A stretch of DNA of 34,638 nt, taken from Prevotella sp. (lineage in GTDB: Bacteria; Bacteroidota; Bacteroidia; Bacteroidales; Bacteroidaceae). The translations under genes were made by a program, and so were the position numbers. The stretch is taken from NCBI GenBank assembly GCA_024690505.1, contig JAILPA010000132.1:1-34638 (forward strand), written 5' to 3'. Under the pieces are notes generated by a model that did not search any database, was not told the DNA's origin, and worked only from the letters and a program-made list of their open reading frames with translations. Below are positions 1-5,864 of the stretch, piece by piece. Numbering within the stretch: position 1 is the first letter of the stretch; each line of letters begins with the position of its first letter.

Positions 1-136
1 CAATTAATGTGTCATAGACATTTTTTATTCCTCCTCTTGATGAAATTATTTTCCTCTGTTTGTTGAGGCTTGATAGGAATCTCATGCACTGCCAAAGAAC
101 AATAATTACGACAATTGCTATAACCCACTTCATCTT

Positions 137-553
137 TTATCCAATTATTTTTATAATTCCCCAAATAACCAGTGAAATAATTACGGCAACGCCTAAACAA
201 CAAAAACAACCTCTTTTGGCACGTTCCTGCCTGGCATATTGCTTATAGCATAATTTACATACGTGATAAATAGCTCCACTAGTCTGATTCTGTAGTTTAT
301 ATTGAAGATCGTCTTCTCTTACAGAGCACATAGGACATTTTCCATTATCAAGCAAACCTATCTGCTTTAGATAATCTACAGCTTTGGGGTCAAACACTAC
401 TGCACCTCCAAAAGTTGATTCGTCTGGTTTATATTCAAGATAATTACCATGGAACTCACTTCTGAATCCTGCTGCATTTAACTCATCACACATTGCTGAC
501 TCATATTCATCTTGAGTCATTGCCTTTACTTGTTCTCTTGTATATTTCTCCAT
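137..553 (-). CDS. Small zinc-ribbon-like membrane protein, unknown function
   Basis: A 138-residue protein that I do not recognise as a named family. Residues 1-70 are soluble. Two CxxC knuckles follow, CPMC (Cys73/Cys76) and CKLC (Cys99/Cys102), as in a zinc ribbon. A cysteine cluster CFCC (116-119) leads directly into one hydrophobic segment at about 118-137 that ends the protein, so it is probably tail-anchored with its N-terminus in the cytoplasm. The ATG at 553 is the first start in the frame. The next gene upstream on the same strand ends 82 bp away and I see no TAnnTTTG box between them, so both may share a transcript. Metal binding is inferred from cysteine spacing only. Confidence 0.7.
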   Translation of the reverse strand: MEKYTREQVKAMTQDEYESAMCDELNAAGFRSEFHGNYLEYKPDESTFGGAVVFDPKAVDYLKQIGLLDNGKCPMCSVREDDLQYKLQNQTSGAIYHVCKLCYKQYARQERAKRGCFCCLGVAVIISLVIWGIIKIIG

Positions 554-635
554 AACTCTAATAAATTAATAACCTCCTAGTATTTTTCTGGAGATTTACT
601 ATAATAATCAATTATTCCCATAGTGGCTATCTTTT

Positions 636-1280
636 CTATTTAATCTTTCTGAATTCTGAAACTAACCAGTTTTGATGTTCTATAAATACCATAAAGAAAT
701 CAGCTAAGTCAGAAATGTTTAGTGAATCTATTTTGGCTTCTAAAAATTCATCTGCATATACTTTTAAAGGCTCTTTTATGAAACATATATAAAGATATGC
801 GGGCAAATATTGTTTGGTTCTTGGATAATCAGATTGTGCTAAGCCCAACATTTCTCTTTCCCATCCATCAGTAACAGAACGAAGAAGATAGACTCTCTCA
901 TATTTCTTTTCTGAGGGTAGTCCAAAATTCTGAATAACCTTGATGAGATAATCCTCAATTCTTTTCTGTGTATCTTCGTAATCTAAAAGGATGCCTCTTG
1001 ATTCAAGAGATTGAATGCCAAACCAAATGTCAAACATTAATAATTCTAATTGGCCCTCTTTTGACAAAGGTGCTTTAAAATGATCTCCCCCTTTTTCTGA
1101 TATACGAAAAATAGAAGTCAATGCATCTTTCCTCGTATTCTTTGTTTTTGGCTCTTTTGAACTGACATTAGATATTGAATTATAATCGTTATCCAATGTG
1201 TTATTGCTTTTATGCCTATACAAGAGGATTATATATAAACATACAGCGAGCAATATTGCATAAAAAATTAAATATATCAT
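636..1280 (-). CDS. N-terminally membrane-anchored protein, unknown function
   Basis: A 214-residue protein of unrecognised family. Residues 1-22 form a hydrophobic segment followed by basic residues (YRHK), as in a single N-terminal membrane anchor with the rest cytoplasmic. A low-complexity Asn/Ser/Lys linker follows to about residue 55. The remaining ~155 residues look like a mostly helical soluble domain rich in Leu, Tyr and Glu, without cysteine motifs. A good promoter lies just upstream: TAATTTTG at 1302-1309 with TTTG at 1330-1333 (both read on the minus strand, 20-bp spacer). It is followed on the same strand by the zinc-ribbon-like membrane gene. The AT-rich composition differs from the GC-richer genes after 2.5 kb and fits accessory DNA. 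Confidence 0.7.
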   Translation of the reverse strand: MIYLIFYAILLAVCLYIILLYRHKSNNTLDNDYNSISNVSSKEPKTKNTRKDALTSIFRISEKGGDHFKAPLSKEGQLELLMFDIWFGIQSLESRGILLDYEDTQKRIEDYLIKVIQNFGLPSEKKYERVYLLRSVTDGWEREMLGLAQSDYPRTKQYLPAYLYICFIKEPLKVYADEFLEAKIDSLNISDLADFFMVFIEHQNWLVSEFRKIK

Positions 1281-1301
1281 TGGCTTTATAGTTTAATAGT
1301 G

Positions 1302-1333
1302 CAAAATTAGGATAATTCTGTGAAGTAGACAAA
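1302..1333 (-). promoter_or_regulatory. Promoter of the 636-1280 gene
   Basis: On the minus strand the -7 box is TAATTTTG (1302-1309), an exact TAnnTTTG match. TTTG at 1330-1333 fits the -33 element with a 20-bp spacer. The start codon at 1280 lies about 20 bp beyond the -7 box, so the leader is short. Confidence 0.6.
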
Positions 1334-1343
1334 TATTTCTTGT

Positions 1344-1358
1344 CCGCAAGGCTTGTGA
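1344..1358. repeat. CAAGGCTTG palindrome, copy 1
   Basis: A short palindrome, CGCAAGGCTTGTG with flanks, centred on CAAGGCTTG (1347-1355). Closely similar palindromes occur at 1754-1770 and 3431-3445, each in a gene-free stretch next to a gene in this AT-rich part of the window. Confidence 0.5.
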
Positions 1359-1385
1359 AAATACATTTTTTCTATTTCATAGGCA

Positions 1386-1415
1386 TTTCTTTTTGCAACA
1401 CTAGGCAAAAAGAAA
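1386..1415 (-). terminator. Perfect 11-bp hairpin, possible terminator or RNA stem
   Basis: TTTCTTTTTGC (1386-1396) and GCAAAAAGAAA (1405-1415) form a perfect 11-bp stem with an 8-nt loop. It lies downstream of the large inverted repeat when read from the minus-strand promoter at 1692-1723. It could end a noncoding transcript, but no U-tract follows beyond the stem itself. Confidence 0.4.
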
Positions 1416-1436
1416 GGTGTGAATCAACTCTGTTGC

Positions 1437-1554
1437 TACACCTCGGTATCGCCAAACACCTGTACTCATACAACAGCGAAGCCCACACCTTGAAGGTGTA
1501 AGCATTCGCTTTCTACTGTTGTTGAGTACATTGAAGTTGGCGATTTCAGGTGTA
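1437..1554. repeat. 118-bp multi-segment inverted repeat
   Basis: Five arm pairs match in mirrored order: TACACCT (1437-1443)/AGGTGTA (1548-1554), ATCGCCAA (1448-1455)/TTGGCGAT (1537-1544), TGTACTCA (1461-1468)/TGAGTACA (1523-1530), ACAACAG (1470-1476)/CTGTTGT (1516-1522) and ACACCT (1485-1490)/AGGTGT (1494-1499). The arms are separated by short unpaired or unequal stretches, as expected for a long imperfect stem with internal loops. CGAA (1477-1480) and TTCG (1505-1508) add a further pairing. Confidence 0.75.
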
Positions 1555-1691
1555 CATCAAGCAGAAGCAAACACTTCCTTAATGTCTTATGTCATGGTTA
1601 TTTTATCAATTTATGTCATATCTTTAATTATTTAGGTTTAATATGAGTAATGATTATGCCTTTATCTAGTAATAAAAAACTTTTTTCTGCG

Positions 1692-1723
1692 CAAAGATAC
1701 GAAGATTTTTTTGTCTTACAAAA
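1692..1723 (-). promoter_or_regulatory. Promoter with no protein gene directly behind it
   Basis: On the minus strand TATCTTTG (1692-1699) matches the -7 consensus exactly, and TTTG at 1720-1723 fits the -33 element with a 20-bp spacer. The nearest start codon downstream is at 1280, over 400 bp away and behind its own promoter. Confidence 0.55.
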
Positions 1724-1753
1724 TATATGAGAGAAAATATTTATCGGAAACTA

Positions 1754-1770
1754 TTCACAAGGCTTGTGAA
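1754..1770 (-). terminator. TTCACAAG palindrome (copy 2), probable terminator of the lipoprotein gene
   Basis: TTCACAAG (1754-1761) and CTTGTGAA (1763-1770) form a perfect 8-bp stem around one central base, with CTAT/ATAG able to extend it. On the minus strand it begins 8 bp after the stop of the lipoprotein gene and is followed by a short T run, so it may end that transcript. It is also the cleanest of three CAAGGCTTG palindromes. Confidence 0.45.
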
Positions 1771-1777
1771 GGATAGT

Positions 1778-2524
1778 TCATTTATGATTTATAGAATTAA
1801 TACCAGTTGACACGTTTGTCACCCAACAATCATCAACATATAGAATTGTTCCGTAATAGCTGTTGATACCAAAAGCAAAATAGGTGGCAGTGGGCGGAAC
1901 CACAATTACTTCATCAAAAGTCTGCCAAACATTTGAAGTGTTGGAAAAATATGTTTTGCCATACCCTCCTCCTCTAATAATATAATATGTGTTTTTGTCA
2001 TAGAAAGATTGTAATTCAGCAGCAGAAATATTGGAAGTTTCAGCAGCGCGTGTTCTGAAATAGCAATAGGTCCTGGCACCTTTATATTTCCATTTCTCAA
2101 CATAATAACGAAAACGAATACGAATTTTCTGGTTGGGAGATACTTGTATAACCTGTTCTAATCTTGCAGTTTTCCCACTTTCTACTGATTGCATCTTTGC
2201 AGAACTGTTTCCTTCATAAGCTATATTTCTATTTTGTTTTACATATTCATTTGATGGCAATGACCATCCTTTTGGCATTTCAGGCGTCAAAAAACGAGTC
2301 CATTCTTCCAAACCACCATTTGTCAAAAGATTTACAGTGTCAGCGTTACTGTGATTATGTTCAGGTATCGTGTCTGTTTGCGAATCATTCGTTCGTATAG
2401 AATTATCTTGCGGTTTTTTCAATTCATCATCGTATTCAGTATTGCAACCTATAGCACACAATAGGAATATGACACACACGGCGTAATATGTCTTCAAATC
2501 ATTTGCTAATGGATAAGATTTCAT
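1778..2524 (-). CDS. Lipoprotein with carbohydrate-binding-like beta-sandwich domain
   Basis: A 248-residue probable lipoprotein. A hydrophobic signal (about residues 11-26) ends in AIGC, giving lipidated Cys27. The residues after it (NTEYDDE) are acidic, as in Bacteroidota signals that send lipoproteins to the cell surface. Residues 30-62 form a low-complexity linker. The rest begins with LLTNGGLEEW and PKGWS, typical of jelly-roll modules related to CBM4/9-type carbohydrate-binding domains, and ends with the strand FAFGINSYYGTILYVDD. No catalytic domain is present, so binding of a glycan or another surface ligand is an inference. It starts 28 bp after the ADP-ribosylglycohydrolase-like gene and is probably co-transcribed. 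A hairpin follows its stop. Confidence 0.75.
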   Translation of the reverse strand: MKSYPLANDLKTYYAVCVIFLLCAIGCNTEYDDELKKPQDNSIRTNDSQTDTIPEHNHSNADTVNLLTNGGLEEWTRFLTPEMPKGWSLPSNEYVKQNRNIAYEGNSSAKMQSVESGKTARLEQVIQVSPNQKIRIRFRYYVEKWKYKGARTYCYFRTRAAETSNISAAELQSFYDKNTYYIIRGGGYGKTYFSNTSNVWQTFDEVIVVPPTATYFAFGINSYYGTILYVDDCWVTNVSTGINSINHK

Positions 2525-2552
2525 CTTTCAGGTAAGTTGTTTATTATCTTCT

Positions 2553-3353
2553 CTACATCATTGAATTTACCACCTCATCAAACCGCTCGTTGACATTCTT
2601 CATCCAGTCGGGAAGTTTCTTTATTGCTTGGTATACCAAAGCATCGGGCATCTTCTTATAGTAGGCGTAGGCCATCGGGCCTGCAATAGCAGCAAGGGTG
2701 TCGGCATCACCGCCAAGGGAGATGGCGAGTTTGATGCAATCGACATAATCCTTGGAATCCAGGAAGCAGATAATGGCGGGGCCGACAGTGCCCGGACAAG
2801 TGGAGTAAAAGGTGTAGTCATCGTGGATGTCTGCGTAGCTTTTGTTTGCCCAGTCTGGGTAATACTCGTTCAACAGGTGCTCGCGGACGAAGTCCTTGTC
2901 TTTACCGTTCTTTAAATGGAAGATGGTGAGGGCGGTGACTACGGCGCCTTTGATACCTTCTGGATGGTTATGCGTGGGAGCGGCTGTCTCTGTGGCCATA
3001 CGTATGCACTCTTCTTCCGTCTGTGCCAACCAGCCGGCCGATGAACAGCGCATGGCAGAGCCATTGCCAAGACTGCGATAGGGCTGCGGCTTATGGCTGG
3101 CAAACCATTTCTTAAATGTTGAGCTGAAACCTGCATGACGGTGCTCGTTGGCGCATTTCCAAAGGTTCATCGTCATGTCGAGATGGTCGATGAACGCCTC
3201 AGCACAGGCGAAAGTCAACACGGTATCGCCTGTGAAGTGTGCCCTTGAGCTGAACATCTTCACCTTATCGTAGTCTTTGATACGATTCCCCTTTCCTTCG
3301 TAGGTGCTACCGGCAATGTCACCTATAGCTTCGCTAATCAAGTAATTCTTCAT
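2553..3353 (-). CDS. ADP-ribosylglycohydrolase family protein with altered metal motif
   Basis: A 266-residue member of the ADP-ribosylglycohydrolase (DraG/ARH) family, whose enzymes remove ADP-ribose from proteins or related substrates with a two-Mg2+ centre. The N-terminal motif GDIAGSTYEG (residues 11-20) and the C-terminal GGDADTLAAIAG (about 212-223) are typical. The usual TDDT motif reads TGDT here (residues 41-44): the codon is GGC, so one metal-binding Asp is replaced by Gly. The enzyme may have altered or lost activity. A promoter lies upstream (TATCTTTG read on the minus strand at 3377-3384). The lipoprotein gene follows closely on the same strand. The substrate is unknown and no partner ADP-ribosyltransferase is visible. 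Confidence 0.85.
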   Translation of the reverse strand: MKNYLISEAIGDIAGSTYEGKGNRIKDYDKVKMFSSRAHFTGDTVLTFACAEAFIDHLDMTMNLWKCANEHRHAGFSSTFKKWFASHKPQPYRSLGNGSAMRCSSAGWLAQTEEECIRMATETAAPTHNHPEGIKGAVVTALTIFHLKNGKDKDFVREHLLNEYYPDWANKSYADIHDDYTFYSTCPGTVGPAIICFLDSKDYVDCIKLAISLGGDADTLAAIAGPMAYAYYKKMPDALVYQAIKKLPDWMKNVNERFDEVVNSMM

Positions 3354-3376
3354 AAGTCTTTAGTCATTGGATGCTA

Positions 3377-3404
3377 CAAAGATACTACTTTTTTCTAAAA
3401 CAAA
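3377..3404 (-). promoter_or_regulatory. Promoter of the ADP-ribosylglycohydrolase-like gene
   Basis: TATCTTTG read on the minus strand at 3377-3384 matches the -7 consensus exactly. The nearest TTTG (3401-3404) gives a 16-bp spacer, shorter than ideal. The start codon is 23 bp beyond the -7 box. Confidence 0.5.
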
Positions 3405-3430
3405 AAGGATTTAAAGCAAAAAAGTGATTT

Positions 3431-3445
3431 CCACAAGGCTTGCGG
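3431..3445. repeat. CAAGGCTTG palindrome, copy 3
   Basis: CCACAAG (3431-3437), one central base, and CTTGCGG (3439-3445) form a 7-bp stem with one G-T pair. It is the third copy of the CAAGGCTTG palindrome. It lies upstream of a gene rather than behind one, which argues against a simple terminator role for all copies. Confidence 0.5.
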
Positions 3446-3512
3446 AGCAACTACCGAAAACCATTCGAATGTTTAGGGACAAAGGATGAGACATGGCAAA
3501 AGAACACTTTAC

Positions 3513-3579
3513 CCATACTGTAGCCATACTCCAGGCAGCTTCTAGCCATACTCTAAGCATACTATTTGAGTATGGCTAG
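3513..3579. repeat. 11-bp-period array ending in a 12-bp hairpin
   Basis: CCATACT or close variants start at 3513, 3524, 3546 and 3557 (GCATACT), all multiples of 11 bp apart. The slot at 3535 is degenerate, and 3568 carries the inverse, GAGTATG. CTAGCCATACTC (3542-3553) and GAGTATGGCTAG (3568-3579) pair perfectly over 12 bp with a 14-nt loop. No gene covers this part. Confidence 0.7.
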
Positions 3580-3588
3580 TGCCTTTTC

Positions 3589-3707
3589 CTGATTTCACTT
3601 GACAGTTTTCACCGGGTTAAACTGAATTGCTTGTCAACATCGTTTACATCGTACTGAAAACCTTGTCACTCTCTACCGTTGCTCCCTGAAAGACTTGACG
3701 GACAGAA
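3589..3707. repeat. Degenerate 32-bp-period repeat
   Basis: CTTGACA, CTTGTCA, CTTGTCA and CTTGACG start at 3598, 3630, 3662 and 3694, exactly 32 bp apart. Each is preceded by CTGAA or CTGAT 8-9 bp upstream. The intervening bases differ. The conserved part is about 15 bp and imperfect, so this is weaker than the two neighbouring arrays. Confidence 0.45.
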
Positions 3708-3745
3708 AAATATCGGACAAATCCTGAGTCCGTCTTTTCTTCGGC

Positions 3746-3780
3746 AAAGTCTGATGGGGCTCGATGCCCCAACAGACTTT
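3746..3780. terminator. Strong hairpin in gene-free DNA
   Basis: AAAGTCTG (3746-3753) pairs with CAGACTTT (3773-3780), and GGGGC (3756-3760) with GCCCC (3766-3770), giving 13 base pairs around a 5-nt loop with one 2-nt internal mismatch. On the plus strand it ends in a T run (CTTTTAG), terminator-like. No plus-strand gene is seen before it. Confidence 0.45.
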
Positions 3781-3829
3781 TAGTGATGGCATCGGCATAA
3801 AACCGTCGTCCACCTTTTCTTCGGCGGGG

Positions 3830-3837
3830 CAAAGATA
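3830..3837 (-). promoter_or_regulatory. Isolated -7-like box
   Basis: TATCTTTG read on the minus strand at 3830-3837 matches the -7 consensus. I do not see a convincing -33 element. Behind it lies only a 62-codon frame beginning with TTG (3644-3832), whose product I do not recognise and do not call as a gene. Transcription from here would cross the 3746-3780 hairpin and the short arrays. Confidence 0.3.
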
Positions 3838-3986
3838 AGACTTTTTTCTGAAAAGGCAGCTATCTGTTCAAAGAAATTCTTGATGGACACAAAATACCTG
3901 ACAGACAGCAAGTTGCCTACATACGAAACTTTTGACATTTACTGTTTATAGCGGGATTCGGGTATTAGAAATAGTGCTTACTGTAG

Positions 3987-4118
3987 CCTCAAAAGTCAAG
4001 GTGTAATTCCTCAAAAGTGTTTCAGGGGCGCTGAACTATTGGTTCAGAGGCCTTGAACTTTTAGTTCAGGAGCCCTGAACTAGTTGTTCCAAGCCGCTTG
4101 AAACTATTCTGAGGCATC
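3987..4118. repeat. 22-bp tandem array with internal dyads
   Basis: Six consecutive 22-bp units start at 3987, 4009, 4031, 4053, 4075 and 4097. The first two share CCTCAAAAGT. The next three share the pattern TGAAC-N5-GTTC, a dyad in each unit (4032-4046, 4053-4068, 4076-4089), followed by a purine/GCC stretch. The sixth unit is degenerate. The array lies downstream of serB (minus strand), beyond its terminal hairpin. It could hold protein-binding sites on one face of the helix or a row of small RNA hairpins. Its function is unknown. Confidence 0.75.
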
Positions 4119-4147
4119 GTAATGATGGTGAGTCATCGTGGGACAAC

Positions 4148-4179
4148 GAACAAGGGCGGCATTACAGCCGCCCTTGTTC
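4148..4179 (-). terminator. Hairpin over the serB stop codon
   Basis: GAACAAGGGCGGC (4148-4160) and GCCGCCCTTGTTC (4167-4179) form a perfect, GC-rich 13-bp stem with a 6-nt loop. The serB stop codon (4162-4164) sits in the loop. It probably ends the tat-serB transcript or protects its 3' end. No T-run follows on the minus strand, so it is not a textbook intrinsic terminator. Confidence 0.6.
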
Positions 4180-5391
4180 GCCAAGGTAGGAGTCCTTGAA
4201 CCCGAGAAAATAGAGTACGCCGTCGAGACCGATGGTGTTGATGCTCTGCTTGGCGTTAGCCACCACACGGGGCTTGGCATGGAAGGCTATACCCAGTCCG
4301 GCCTCGCTGATCATCGGCAAGTCGTTGGCACCGTCGCCCACGGCAATGGTCTGTGCCAGGTTTACCTTCTCCACCTGGGCAATGAGTTTCAGAAGCTCGG
4401 CCTTGCGATGGCCGTCTACTATCTCGCCGACGAAACGGCCGGTCAGCTTGCCGTCGTCGCCTACCTCAAGCTCATTGGCATAGACATAGTCAATGCCGTA
4501 GCGCCGCTGCAGGTATTCGCCAAAGTAGGTAAATCCGCCGCTGAGGATAGCAATCTTGTAGCCACACGTCTTTAGCACGCGCATCAGGCGGTCAGCGCCT
4601 TCGGTGATGGGCAGGTGCTCGGCTATGTCCTGCATGACGCTGATGTCGAGTCCCTTCAACAGGCTCACCCTGCGGGTAAAACTCTCCTTGAAGTCTATCT
4701 CGCCGCGCATGGCACTCTCGGTAATGGCCCTCACCTCGGCTCCCACGCCGTTGCGCTCGGCCAGCTCGTCGATGCACTCTGTCTGTATGAGCGTGGAGTC
4801 CATATCGAAGCAGATGAGCCGGCGCATACGTCGGAACATGTCATCCTTCTGAAACGAGAAGTCTATCTCCATCTGCTGCGAGAGGCGCATCAGCTTCGAC
4901 TGCATCTCCTGCCTGTTGATGGGCTCGCCACGTAGCGAGAACTGTATGCAGGCCCGGGTGTGCTTGTCCAGCTGTTTGATGCTCTTACGGCCCGTCAGTC
5001 GCAGGATGCTGTCGATGTTCAGGCCCTGGTCGGCCAGTATGCGGGTGGCGGCCTCTATCTGCCGTGCTTCCAACTGTCGGCCCAAGACCATAAGGATGTA
5101 GCGGTTCTTGCCCTGATGACCCACCCAGTCTTCATACTCGTCGTCGCTGATGGGCGAGAAGCCGATGTTCACCCCTAGTTCGGTGGCTTTGAACAACAGT
5201 TCCTTCATGGCCAGTCCCGATTTCATCTCGTCCATGCGAATAAGTATGCCAAGCGAGAGGGTGGAATGGATGTCGGCCTGGCCTATGTCAAGGATTTGTG
5301 CATTATACTTGGCCAAGATGCCCATGATGGATGCTGTGAGTCCGGGGCGGTCTTGTCCTGTAATACGTACCAGAATTTGTTCTTCGCGCAT
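4162..5391 (-). CDS. serB: Phosphoserine phosphatase SerB with N-terminal ACT domains
   Basis: This enzyme makes L-serine by dephosphorylating O-phosphoserine, the last step of the phosphorylated serine pathway in the cytoplasm. Residues 1-80 are an ACT domain (ILVRITGQDRPGLTASI) and a second ACT-like domain covers about 95-180; these usually sense amino acids. The HAD catalytic domain follows: DMDST with Asp196 (nucleophile) and Asp198, the SGG motif at 284-286, and GDGANDLPM from 352. The 409-residue length is normal for Bacteroidota SerB. It is the last gene of the tat operon, starting 20 bp after the ferredoxin gene. Its stop codon lies in the loop of a strong hairpin. Why a serine gene follows the Tat genes is not evident. 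Confidence 0.95.
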   Translation of the reverse strand: MREEQILVRITGQDRPGLTASIMGILAKYNAQILDIGQADIHSTLSLGILIRMDEMKSGLAMKELLFKATELGVNIGFSPISDDEYEDWVGHQGKNRYILMVLGRQLEARQIEAATRILADQGLNIDSILRLTGRKSIKQLDKHTRACIQFSLRGEPINRQEMQSKLMRLSQQMEIDFSFQKDDMFRRMRRLICFDMDSTLIQTECIDELAERNGVGAEVRAITESAMRGEIDFKESFTRRVSLLKGLDISVMQDIAEHLPITEGADRLMRVLKTCGYKIAILSGGFTYFGEYLQRRYGIDYVYANELEVGDDGKLTGRFVGEIVDGHRKAELLKLIAQVEKVNLAQTIAVGDGANDLPMISEAGLGIAFHAKPRVVANAKQSINTIGLDGVLYFLGFKDSYLGEQGRL

Positions 5392-5411
5392 AATGATTGG
5401 TTTTTCGTTGT

Positions 5412-5864
5412 TTATCCTCGTCGTGTCTGTTCTATGAGTTCGTCGATGTGCTGCAGCTCCCTGGGGATGCGAATCTCATTGGGGCATTTGTCATCCTCCA
5501 TACAGTGATTGCAGCCTATGCAGTGGTCGGGCTGGCGTTCGCGGCTGATGGTGCGGTCAAGGCTGATGAGGTAGCTGCGGCGGTTCTCTGCCCAGTTGGC
5601 ATCGTCTTTGTTTTCGGGCATCTTTCCATTGGCCTTCCATTGGTTATAGTGCTGGAAGATGCCGGCAATGTCGACGCCATAGGGACATGGCATACAGTTC
5701 TGGCATCCTGTACAGGGGATGGCTTCCTCGCCTGTCAACTGTGTCTTCACCAGTTTCTCCACCTTCTTGCCACCACAGGCGACAAACAGTGTGGCTGCCG
5801 TTCCTGCGCCAACCATCTTCAGGAATGAGCGGCGCGACAGGTCGTTATCTTGTCTATTCTTCAT
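5412..5864 (-). CDS. Tat-exported 4Fe-4S ferredoxin, probable lipoprotein
   Basis: A 150-residue protein (start ATG at 5864; an in-frame ATG at 5897 lies deeper in the preceding gene). SRRSFLK (residues 10-16) is a clear twin-arginine motif. The hydrophobic stretch ends in LFVAC, so Cys30 may be lipidated after Tat export. Two cysteine groups follow: CTGCQNCMPCPYGVDI (51-66) and CIGCNHCMEDDKCP (115-128). This pair resembles the iron-sulfur tail of certain Bacteroidota aldo/keto reductases, but the catalytic barrel is missing. The last cysteine of the second group is spaced x5 rather than x3. It overlaps the polyferredoxin gene by 11 bp and serB follows by 20 bp. A periplasmic electron-transfer role with the polyferredoxin is inferred. 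Confidence 0.8.
   Translation of the reverse strand: MKNRQDNDLSRRSFLKMVGAGTAATLFVACGGKKVEKLVKTQLTGEEAIPCTGCQNCMPCPYGVDIAGIFQHYNQWKANGKMPENKDDANWAENRRSYLISLDRTISRERQPDHCIGCNHCMEDDKCPNEIRIPRELQHIDELIEQTRRG

Larger units (their letters stand above)
1386..1691 (-). ncRNA. Candidate structured noncoding RNA or palindromic element
   Basis: The gene-free stretch 1281-1777 contains a complete minus-strand promoter (1692-1723) but no open frame longer than about 22 codons behind it. The segment it would transcribe holds a long inverted repeat at 1437-1554 built from five matching arm segments, then a separate perfect 11-bp hairpin at 1386-1415. Promoter, elaborate stem and terminal hairpin in that order fit a noncoding RNA of about 300 nt. 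An intergenic palindromic repeat or a long leader of the 636-1280 gene would look similar. No known RNA family was recognised. Confidence 0.35.

Noticed and set aside
1..136. A GGAGG-like stretch and ATG on the minus strand (about 12-40) near the window start
   Set aside because: The frame stops after five codons, and genes in this phylum do not depend on Shine-Dalgarno sequences.
1281..1777. tRNA gene in the gene-free stretch
   Set aside because: The hairpins do not make a cloverleaf, and no GTTCGANTC-like T-loop is found.
3513..3725. CRISPR array
   Set aside because: The repeated units are short and degenerate, the spacing is 11 or 32 bp without true spacers of 30-40 bp, and no cas gene is present.
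3644..3832. A 62-codon minus-strand frame behind the lone TATCTTTG box
   Set aside because: It needs a TTG start, crosses the hairpin and the 32-bp repeats, and shows no recognisable domain. I treat it as a chance frame.
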